Source: Liolophura sinensis (Eukaryota; Mollusca; Polyplacophora; Chitonida; Chitonidae). From it: a stretch of 64,000 nucleotides of DNA. Of this stretch, positions 11,701 through 23,700 are shown in pieces. The position numbers were made by a program, and so were the translations under genes. The DNA lies in assembly GCF_032854445.1 (NCBI RefSeq), contig NC_088295.1, positions 29,570,470-29,634,469 of the forward strand, in the 5' to 3' direction. Numbering within the stretch: the first letter of the stretch is position 1; the number at the start of each line of letters is the position of its first letter. The notes under the pieces were generated by a model. It was not told the origin of the DNA, searched no databases, and saw only the letters and a list, made by a program, of their open reading frames with translations.

Positions 11701-14700
11701 GGTACGGTAAAATATTAACTGGTGTGTACAGAATTTTGGACCATGTTGGTCGCTGTAGAGAAGACTGAAAACCTTTAGCATTGGTTATAAAAGTCCGTGG
11801 GTATAAATGTTCTGTGTGTGCACAGAATTGGAATATGAGCACAAAAACCTTTAGGTAATCTATCTGGCTTCTTAGTTTGCCTTCCAAGAACCGGTTCTGA
11901 TTAAAACGTATCTGTGCGCTTGGTTATAAGTAAAGGCTAATGGCATATCTTGGAAACTGATTTTCTGCGTCCAGCAATTTTGCTTAGCGTTATAAATGCT
12001 TTCGGCTGTGGATGGTAGTGTGACAAGTGATGCTCAGCTGTAAAGCGAACGAGAATATGAAGGAGTTAGACGTTGTCATCTAAATGTAGACGAGAGGGCC
12101 TCTTGATGTCCAAGCCTTTAAACGCGACGTCATGTGTCAAGAAACGTTATAAAATATGCTATCTGAATAAGGGGGCATTTTTTAAATAGCGTCACCTAGA
12201 TGGTATTGGGTATATAAGTAATGTTATAATGAAAGTAAAATATTTTTGAGCTTCTAGATTCAGAGAATGGCCTGGTAAAATAACACGAATCAAATAATAT
12301 CCCCTCATACGACATTCTAATAATATTAGCCCTATCTGGCAAAATGTGACATTTTTAACATGGTTTGTAAGTAGAAAGTAAATCACTGGTTGAAATCAAA
12401 AGACATTGTTTCCCAATGTGTACAGATGATTGGCAAGTTTTTCTATACCTTTCTGTCAGCATCATAGTTACATTTTACATTTTAATAAAGCGTCCCAAAA
12501 TATGTGAAAGCAATTGCATTTAAATGTAACAAAACCCAACAGACTTTTTATCCGCAAACTACTGAAAGATTGGGTGTGCAGTGGAAGACACTTTCACTCC
12601 TACATGGCAGGTAATTGCGTCCAAACGAAAGTTTTCTTAGTGATAAGGCAACTGGAGATGTAGGTAAATTAGGAGTGGTTCCTTTAATTTCTTAAAAAAT
12701 ATGGTTTTTGAGAGATTTGACTGCTGGACTTTGGCATTAAGATTGTTGAATTCAGATATTGGCTTAGAATAAGTGATACCACTTGCAATTAATTCTCCAA
12801 AGAAATGACAGACATCTAGTGAAATAGAGAATTGATTATCAGTATTAGTTTTCTATTCTCGACAAGAGTTTGATGGATTGGCTGAACGTCGCTGGGTCAG
12901 TATCGGCTCACCTTTGTCTGCGCTGTATCCTGTCAATATTTCTCGGGAAAATTAGGTTGTTAGAACACCCGGGCACAGTGGAGGCGAGAGAACCTATATA
13001 TTAAAAGTACATATCGGATATACAGGTGTCTGTTTCCAGGGCTATGTTGGCAACGTGGGGTGGAAAGATTCTTTGAGGCTTTTTGTGTGGCTTTACATGA
13101 AATTCAGTAGATCACGTGTTCCATGCCAATATGACTACTTCGTGTTTTACTTCGTCCTTGACCTTTTTTAGAGTACGGCGCACAACACCTATCAAATAAA
13201 TAAATAAATGAAATGAACAAATTTTCAGTCATATGACGACGAGAATTCAGTAGGCGTGTGCACGTTTCCTGTGACAGGGCCTCCACAGTGCTGCCGTCAC
13301 TGAAGTTTCATGCCGGAGACAGCAACCAGACATGACAACTTACCCCCCCCCCCCCCCCAGATCTGTGGGTGAAAAGCCGTGGGTCACACGTTTTTAAGAT
13401 CGACATTAAGATCGGTCATGCCACTTCATGTAGGTAATCATTGTAGTAAATAGTAACTGTCAAGTCAGAAATCAGCGTGTATAATGTCTGTGTCGACTCT
13501 TATTATCAACCGTAGGCCAACTTTAACATATTGATATTTTAACTATTTCGTTTTTGTATCTATCAAATGCAGACTATCTAATTTAGAATAAAGTCTGTGA
13601 TTTATGATAGCGTCATGTGTGTTATGAACTCCTCAAGTTTTTGGCCACGCCTTGTTTGTTACTTATTATCAACAGTGGAAAATAGATTTATTTATTTATT
13701 TGTTTGATTGGTCTTTTACGCCGTACTCAAGAATATTTCACTTATACAACGGCGGCCAGCATCATGGTGGGAAGAAACTGGAGAAAGTCCGGGGAAAGCC
13801 CATGCCCATCCGCAGGTTGCTGACAGACCTTCCCATGTACGGCAGGAGAGGAAGCCAGCATAAGCTGGACTTGAGCCATCGCATTGCTGAGAGGCTCCTG
13901 AACCATTGCGTTCCTCTGGCGTACTCACCACTTCGGTCATGGGGGTAGGTGATAATTATATACAAACATCTTGGAATACATTGTCGTGGGAGTTTTATAT
14001 ACAATCGACAGTGTTGCTGACATTACTGACGGTCTACGGGGCTGTGAAAGGTAAAGTCGACAGTGTTGTGGAAGTTATAGCGGGAAGGTACTATCGGCTG
14101 TGTGGTTGATGTTATAGTCGACAGTGCTGCCCCAGTTACAGTGGGTACACTGGTGAGAATTAGGTTTTGCAGGGGTAACAGTAGACGGTGTTTAGAGAGT
14201 TACCATCGACGGTGCAGTGTCAGGCGCTTATATGGATATCTATGGATATCTATGGATAACCATGGGTATCACTTGCTACGGTAATGTAACATAAGCAGAA
14301 TATGGGTCGCAAATCATACCATGTATTATAATGTGGTTAGTTTTTTTGTGACCATTGTATAACAAACTTTTATTCATTTCTACACAAATATTTGTGTAAA
14401 CAGAGCCCTGTTTATAAGTATTTGTTCAAGGCAGAATTTGCCGTCTGCCATGAGCTTACATAAGACGTGATCGGCCTGCAACCTGCGGATGGTTGTGGGT
14501 TTTCCGAGGCTCTGTCCAGTTTCCTCCCACCGTAATGATTCTCACCATCGTGTAAGTGAAATATTCTTGAGTATACGGCGTAAACTACCTATCAAATAAA
14601 TACATCAATGAATACATTAGGAGTTGGTCGGACTCTCCCTGGATCAGTCATCTAAGGTGTTGGCCGTCAACGTGTATCACAAACTCTTAACATGACATAC

Positions 14701-17700
14701 TATGATGGCATCCAATTCCCGCTGATTCCGCATAAATTTGTCTGGTAGGCTACCTAACGATGTGGTGTGGTCTCATCTGGGCTCTGTCCATTTATTCTCA
14801 GCCGTGTATTTTTAGATCGGACTAATAGAACATTCGTATTATCTTACTATAGGTATACAGGAGCCTATCGCTGGTTTATAAATATATTAGGTCTTGAAAT
14901 TGAAGATAGATCCGTTGCCTCTGTGGCTCAGTTGGTTAGCGCGCTAACGCAGCGTTATGACCCAAGAGTCTCTCACCAATGCGGTCGCTGTGAGTTCAAG
15001 TCCAGCTCATGCTGGCTTCCTCTCCGGCCATACGTGGGAAGCAACTTGCGGATGGTCGTGGGTTTCCCCCGGGTGAGATAATCTTGAGTACGGCGCAAAA
15101 CACCAATCAAATAAATAAATAAATAATAATAGAAGATAGGTCAAACACACAGTATGGGCTGGTTGTATCGGTGAACGTTTATGACTTTGAAAAAAATATT
15201 TTTTTTCAGCATAAGATGTAGGTAATGAGAATAAAGCTTTTTGGAAACAAATTGTTTTATAGTCAAAAGAAGGTATTTTCAAAACTTCCCAGTGGATCCT
15301 CCCTAATAAAATAAGAGTTAAACAGATTTGGGAACACATTCCAATTGAATACATGTGTGTTATATTATGGGCACATATAGTAACACATATTACAAAAAGG
15401 TACAAAGCACTCGGCGAAGGTAGCAGTTGCTACCCATAATGTAATAATGTTACTTTACGAGTGGCAAAGTCTATCCATATTGTAATATTATTACATTATG
15501 GGATTGCGTTACATTACGGGCGTCTAAAGGGAAGCGACCAGCCATTTGACCGCAAAAAGCCGCACGCTCAAGTCCAACTCTTTCCTTCTCGATCTCGGTT
15601 TCAAGCTAGAAGTTTTGTCAGGTTCCCAGCTACTTATAAGGGCCCCCATTAGTATTGTCAGTGTTGTATGCTGTATGAGCCATCCACGGTTTTATTCGAA
15701 TGAACAGTGCTCTAAATTAGCTAGAATTCCAGCAGTAGCTTTCCGGGCTAAGGACCCTTGAGATATATCATGGTCACTGAATATTAATACGATGTTAATT
15801 CCGCTGTGGCCAATGTTATTTAGTTCTTTGGTCTCTGGTATAGATTTACTAACGGATGGTATGTGTCGGATGTTTCTCTTCATCAAACTGACCCTACCGG
15901 TCAGGGACCCTTGAGAGTTATAAATATAAGGACTCATGTTAGCAAGGCGAAGAACAAATCCGACGAAATTCATGTCCTGGCTTCCAGCGAGTTACACAAA
16001 TGTGTGAACATGCAATATCCCGCGGAATCCCCACATATCTTCTTTGGTTCGGAAGTATATATCATGTAATTTTGTTTTATAGAACAATTTTATTTCTCAT
16101 GGCTTTCCATATTTTCTGCGTCATTCTCTAACGGTGATATTAAGCGGATCCAAAATGCAAATATTTATAGCGCCAGATGTCATGACAATACTCTGGAAGA
16201 ATGAGAATAAAACTGGAAAAGATTAACAAATTTGGAATACGCCTGGATAGCTATAGCGATAACGAAGTTCACGAGGTTTATGAGTAGCGCACTGCGTGAT
16301 GCGATGCAATTTCCGCAGTTTTCTGAACCATTCTCTAGCATGGCACTAATAGAGTTAGATATCTACTGGTCAGGTTTTGCAGCTGCTTTAGTAAACGCTG
16401 ACCAGTGAAATCAATCTAAACTCAATTGCCCGGACTAGACGAGGAAAACACGTCGCTTATATATGGACAACTGGAACGCTGGAGTGTGATTAGCCTGTGG
16501 TCTTTGAGGCGCTTATTTCATTTAGCTATACGAAGGTAAACACTGTGTTGGATCCAGTCACTCAGGGGAGTCTTGACTAACTTGTGGTATTAAGGAACCC
16601 ACGGGAAAGAAGCGGACGACGGCTCCACAATGCAAACATAGCATGCCAGTTAACCATTCCCGAAATGATGAAGGATTCAGCATTAAAAGTGACCACCATT
16701 TGTTCAACGCGCACACAAGGTCATTCCATGTACCGTGTTTTTTGTGTTATCATACAGTATTAAGAACTGTATACTTTTCTAATCGGTGAATTTCCTACCA
16801 CTCTCTCTGTTTATCTCAAATGTACTTCAATATCCGTTTATTTTCTGGAGAAACAGAATGCATTGTGTAGGAGCATGAACATTTAGGAGACAGGTAATAT
16901 TTGACCAGAAGTATTCATTAACTCGATTCTTCGAATATAGGTCTTATACATTTAAACAGATTAAGTGGCTAGTCTGTTATGTTCAAAGATATTTGGATAA
17001 TGCCTGACTTACGTTGAAACACAGGCATCCAACATGTATTCCCCTGAGGCCTTAATTTGGGGAGTTGAGATAAAAGTTCCTGGCTGTTGCCAGTTGATGG
17101 ATGACACTCTGGCAAGCTTGGAGAAACTAATATCTTATTCAAGTCTGACATATGAACTGGTATGATTTGCCCTTGCGTTCATTCACAACTTACGTCGGTG
17201 TTGTGCTCTCGGGTACGTGGTTATAATACTATATGGTCAGTTGTCAATTTGTTCGCTTTTTTCTCAGCTTAAGACATCTTCCAGGCTGTTCGTCATCGTT
17301 CGGCCACTATTCACATACATATAGAGTGATACAGATGGTTTTCTGTCTGAAAAACACAAACGCCAGAAACACCGAGGTAATGGGCTTTTGTTGCTATGCC
17401 TCCCAAGGGTGGGCGGCTTCCGTTGTGTACACGCCTGCCTGGTTTAACCAATCTAGGTGTGTTAGAAAGGGTTTGTGTGGCTGCACATCAGCCAGGCATC
17501 GTCCACGACAATAAGCCGGGAGAATCATCGGCTCTTCCCCGGGCCGGATTGAACATCAGTGGCCGAGTAAATTAGGTTTTCTACGAAGACTAATCTCATT
17601 GGCAGATTAAAGATTTTTCCTTTCTTTAGTTGTCGATAGAGAGCAATAGTCGAATAAAACAGAAGTAAATCGGTATTTAAATTTGTCCTGCTGGGACCCC

Positions 17701-20700
17701 ACAATCCGAAAGCAAAAATCGATTTTTCCAGAGTGAAGATTTGGAATATGGGTTTATTCTCCAGCGAGTTCTGATAACCAGGGATGTTCAGGTTTGCAGG
17801 ATACATTAACATATCGGTGGCATCGTTCGTTCACTGATTTGGTGACAAGTATTATAGTACTTTCCAGACAAGCCTTGCACTAATCGGTTTCAGTATGATA
17901 CACTCAGTGCATTGCTCTCCGATTTACGTCGTTAAGTGCCAAGATATGTTAAAGTTATGTCATTAATTCCTTCCTCTGTATGGTTTACTGTAACGCTACC
18001 GTGAAATACAAAATTCAATATCATTGCACAAATATCACTGAAAGGTCAAGTTCTGTACACAATGCCAATGTTGATTGCAACCTCAGTGCAAACTTTTGCC
18101 GAGAAAGGCATTCCAGTAAACAATGCCGATGTGTATGCCAGCTGAGAACTCACTGCCACTCTGACGCTTACCGTAGCTGACAATGTCGCTGGTTGTTTCA
18201 GCGCATCCATGTGAACAATGTTGCTGGTTGTACCAGTTCAGGCTGCCACTGTGAAGGCTATCTGAGTGAGCAGCAATCTAAGTGAACAATGTCATTGCTT
18301 GTCTCAGCGCACGAAACCACTGTGCTGTATCATTCAACACCGAGACTGGTTCAGTGCTCAATGAATAATGCCATTGTGAAAGCAATCTAAGTGGGAAATG
18401 CCATTATGGAAGCCATTATGGAAGCGCAAAACACATCTACCAAGGCCATTTTTATGGAAAATACAAGTGTTAAGTACATTTCAGAAATATTGCAGCATCT
18501 GCGAATGAGCCAAGATGGACTGGTAGGGGTGTACAGACAGATTGGGGCCTTTAATTTATTTATCATTTTGGATCGGTGTCGATTGCTGTTCTTGAGAATT
18601 TTGCACTCATATATCAAGTTTATGGATGGAAGAAACTGGAATGCCCGGAGTAAGTGCCTTTGACAATATGTTCGGTCGCCGTTGTATAATATTCTTGAGG
18701 ACAACGTAAAACACCAATCAATTAAATAAATAAATCAAATAAAAAGGCCTCGTTTTTGGTCATTCCAAAAACGGCCTGCTGCAGTAGAAACTCGTATCGT
18801 GGGTATGTCTGTTTTTGGTAATAAATACCCCAGCTGTCACCTGAATCATCATGGTGCAACTTTTTACAACCTTTATCTCGTTAATGTAAGTTATCCTCAG
18901 ATAGTTAATGAAAAATTAGTTCTCAGGTCGGATAGAAAAAAGCGAAAATATCAACTTTTAATGCCACAAATCGATCTCAAGCCGTACATCATTGTCAATT
19001 ACACGAGACCGAATATAATCCGGTGCGTTGACAGAGTAGAAAGAAAACATGTGGAGGGAAAATTAACAAAATCGATTAAAGTGGGACATGCACGGTGTTG
19101 AAATGCTGTTTTCATCAAGTTTTTCAATAATTAGACAAGAAAAGGAAATAAATTTCACCCAATACCTAATTTCCGCTCTGTTTATTTTCCACAGATCCTG
19201 CCTGGGGCGATAAGAAGAAGGTGGCTGTAATTATCGTGAGTGTTGCTGTTTTCATCTTCACCTACACATAACAACATGTAGGAAAGCTCAACAACAGCCA
19301 CTGTATTTCTATTTCTTAGAAGCCGTACATACTTAACAGTTTTAGCCTTGGCTATTTAAAGACAAAATCTCCGTCCATTAGATTGCTGAATAAGCCATCA
19401 GTCTATTATCTTGAGAAAATAACCAATTGTACCTCGAGAGCCTGGAGTCTTGACATCTGATAAACTGGCGATGGACATGCAAACAGCAAGAAGAAATGGC
19501 TGTTTCCAAGTGGGTTGGTCGAGAAAATTCCAGCAACTTTTAGGAGATATTCGTGAATATATAACCAGATTATTAATTTGTATTCTGTCAGTAAACATAT
19601 TGTGTCAACCAAGGCTGTGTGAAGAAATCCTACTTCTCTTGATATTTGGCATATATATTAACTTGTCATCACCTGTCTCTGAAGCTCGTTAATCCTAATA
19701 ACATTTCACATTGACCAGCACGGATGTTTGGCTTTTTCCACAGGCTCCTCCGTTTATATACGAGAGGGATGGAGGAGGTGACAACGTGACGTATGAAGGG
19801 TTAATCCCCGACGTTCTGAAGGATGTCACACGCCGGACAGGCATAGAGTTCACCATTACCCCCTTGGGCAAGGGCAAGTTTGGGGAAGCCGCTAACGAAA
19901 CATGGGCGAAAATGACAGACGTCGTCACCAACCAGGTCATTGTTTCATGATTCATAGAAGCCGGATACATTTGTTAGGTTGTGAGAGAGTTATATACACT
20001 TGTCAACTGGAGGGGATGTTGGACAGTTGATCAAAGAAAATAATTTTAACCAGATCAGAAAACATATAGCTTAGCTGGTCATACACATGTCAACTGTACA
20101 CAACATAAGTTGCTTTATCGTCCTATACAATTGCATGTAGGGCCCTACACTGTTCACGTAAGTTCTCGGTTAGTCAAAAGGATCTTAAACGAAGCCGGGA
20201 AGGGTGGGGTGCATTTCCGGGCAGTGGTCGAGGTGAAGGGTATAGAATTTTGCCTGTATGAAGTGCGTCATCATATAGAATTTAGCAATGAAAACAAAAA
20301 CAAGAAACCAGCTAGCAGTAAATTGTCTTGCTTTACCAATGCCACTAATCTACTTATACAACCGATAAATACCTGTATTAGACTTGTATGATTGTTCACT
20401 TTTCACATTATACTGTCTTTCACAGGGAATTGCTTCCAGCAAAGTTATCATGCCATATCTAGCCTAATCTCTAGGCTCGTTTTATTATAGTTTGAATGTT
20501 ATTTGTAATTCGACCACATTAACTTCTTGTACTCAGGAGGCTTACGTCGGCGCCGGTCCCATTCCTAAGACCCGATCCCATCCTCGAGGGATGCACTTCG
20601 CATCGACGCTGGTAGAGCATAAGGGCTGGGCAATCTTGATCAGGAAACCAAAGTTTCCTGCCAAGAATTACCTCAGAGAGGCCCTGTCACTGTTCAGACC

Positions 20701-23700
20701 ATTTGATCCCTCCGTCTGGCTCGCCCTGCTAGCTGTTTTCATCATTGTACGTATACGTTTTTATATTTATCTTATCGTCGAAATACATCTTCATTTTTCA
20801 AGTTGAACCATTGTTTAGAATTTAATTTGGCAGTTGTTAACAAGTAAGTAAAGTAAATAAATATTATAAGATGCCTTTTACGGTTGTCACGGCAAGGAAA
20901 GTTAAAAATGTGGACCATTTTATGGAATGCCCTGTCTCTTCTAAACTTGTCACCCTGGTCAAATTTTCCAAATTGCACCTTTATTTCTTTGTTCAGGTGA
21001 ATATTTTATTCCAGAGGGCTGCTAGTCAGAGGCCTTTTGGTTACATTATAAGCAGCTAATAATCCGACATGTACTTTCTATCTAACTGTTATTGGGCATC
21101 AAAGGCTGGACATTGTAGCCGTACCTATTATTTTCGTGTAAACGGGTAGCACTTGTACTGACCTTGAACATCTATTGTTTTCATGTAAATAGGTAGAACT
21201 TCTACTGACCTAGAACATCTATTGTTTTATGTAAACAGGTAGCACTTCTACTGACCTTGAACAACCTAATTAACCCCAACGAATACAGATACCTGTACAA
21301 GAGGGACAAGCTTCAGAAGAAAGATGCGAGCCACTTTGGACCGTTTGGGAGCTTCCTCTTTGCCTTCAGCACGCTGACTTGGCAAGGTAATGATCCTTTA
21401 TACCCTGATTCTGGTGCAAGTTTGCAATACATGTAACTTGTCATTTATTTTTTAACCTATTGATCATTAGTTTCATCCCACCATAATGTTAAACACCAGT
21501 TATATAAATAAATATTAATCATCTTCTTGTTCAACTTCTAATTTGATATGGACGACCTGTCATGAATTAATATCATGAATCCGGCCATAACATAGAAGGG
21601 CTACAGATACTTACAGATAATTTCCCCTTTTAAAATTAACATATATTGAGTTGGGTGAATACGATTTTCTTTGGGATGTGGTAGTGGGAACAGAAAACGA
21701 TTCTTCATTTCCCGTTATCGTTTGACCTGCGTTTGTATTCACGACATGGGCCCGCGGCCAAGCTGTGTAGTTGTTTACGTCTGGTTGGCCGCTGTGGTAG
21801 TCGTCCGCCATAGGATGGTTGCTTCAAGGGTGAAGTTGTATCCACAGCTGCTCCGTACCAACATTACCTGACAGGACAGACGGATCAAGGCACTTGGGCA
21901 TCAAACAGAGGCCGGCCAATCAATAATTACTCCGGCTTGTAAAAAATGTTGACGTGCAACATTTAGAATGAAAAAAATGTAACAGGCAATCTCCTCCATC
22001 GATTTTACGCAATGTGTAATTCTGCTGTAAAGGAGCTTATTTTCAGACAATGTGAAAAAACAAGTAGTGGGAAATGCATAAATTCCACATAAAAGGAACA
22101 CAGATAAAGTGACATGGTTCATTGTGATAAATGATTCGGCAATTAATCATTTTCTGGGACGACTGGTATATTCATGGAAGGGCTCTAGAGGCTTTTACAG
22201 TGATTGAAAATGTATTTTTACGATAAATTTACTCTGCCTCCTCATATTCACTTTAATCGAGTCAACCGATTTTTTTTCTTTCACATGTGAGAGATTGAGG
22301 TTCAAGCCCGAGTCAAGGCATGTCTAGCAGTGGTGTGTACATTATGTTGACTAAAATCACGGAATACATGAACAGTGACCGTGTTGAACAAATTCGCCAT
22401 GTTGGATTATGTGAGCCCAAATGCATATTTTTGATTAACAACAATTTAAAAACTAGCATGACACATGCTTTAAATTTTGACAAAATGTACGTGCATAAAG
22501 CATATCCATTTCATATATTTATTTGATTGATGTTTTACTCGGTACTCAACAATATAGGCCTTACACGACGACGGCTAGCATTATTGCGGAATGACATCAT
22601 CTGCAGACTCTCAGTATGTCTCGCGTGTTTGTGTTAATGCTGGACATATAGATCTCAGTCACATGCTAAATCAGTTGTATGTACGTCCAGCATGTAATTA
22701 AAGACATACTTAATGCGAGCTGTATTAAATCTTATTCATTGTCGAAGTGGACAGAGGACTAGCTCACGTTTTGAGTCTTTGATGTTCAGATTTACTCTCA
22801 TGCCAAGCACCAGTTGCGTGTGTGTATCAAGTCAATACACGAGCAGCTGTACGCGTATGCTTATGGTATAAATAAATAATGCGACTCCCGTTACCAGGTT
22901 ATGTCAGAAACATCGTCAAACATCAAGCCCAGCTAAGCTATTTTTATCTAGGGCAGAGATTGTAGACATCACGCTGTTAACCGGCTATTGGGTAGCGTGA
23001 ATCAGACTCATTTTCAGTCATCACACACGCTAAGTAACTGTATGCTTAAAACACTAGCACTATTATACAGTACATTTAACATTGAGCATTCGTTTACATC
23101 ATGATGTAAAAATACACTTATGACATAGTGGTATTCAAAGGTTTTTAATGCGGGAATTTCCTCCAGCCATTGTCTTGTATGCCGAGAACTAATATATCTG
23201 AGTTATCTACCCTCAGGCATCATCCAGATGGCGCTATGCCGATATTTGTCATGGGCCATGACTGAGTATTGCTTCCTATTGAGATTCCTCAGTCATGCAG
23301 AACAGAGATAAACAGTACGAAATATAAACTGCTTTTGGTATAAAATCTGCCACTTAAAAGGTACAGAGCCGTTAAAGATAATCAAATATATACACTTTGT
23401 CTACTGCACTGACACAATGCAACCAAGCATGTAAATACAACATTTTGTCTATTGTAACGCTGCACTGTCACATCGCAATCAAACATGTATATACAACACT
23501 TTGTCTACTGTAACTCTGCACTGTCACATCGCAATCAGACATGTGAATAAACACTTTATCTACTGTAAAGCTGCACTGTGATATAGCAATCAAACATGTA
23601 AATACAACAGTGTGTCTACTGTAATACTGCACTGTCACATCGCAATCAAATATGTAAATAAACACTTTGTCTACTGTAACGCTGCATTGTCACAGCACGA

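Noticed and set aside
13652-14004. ORFs on both strands
   Set aside because: Translations of a SINE A copy; near-identical peptides appear at 6677, 50088 and 57262.
17233-17514. Amino-terminal-domain exon of the iGluR
   Set aside because: No splice sites in a suitable phase and no resemblance to periplasmic-binding-like folds.
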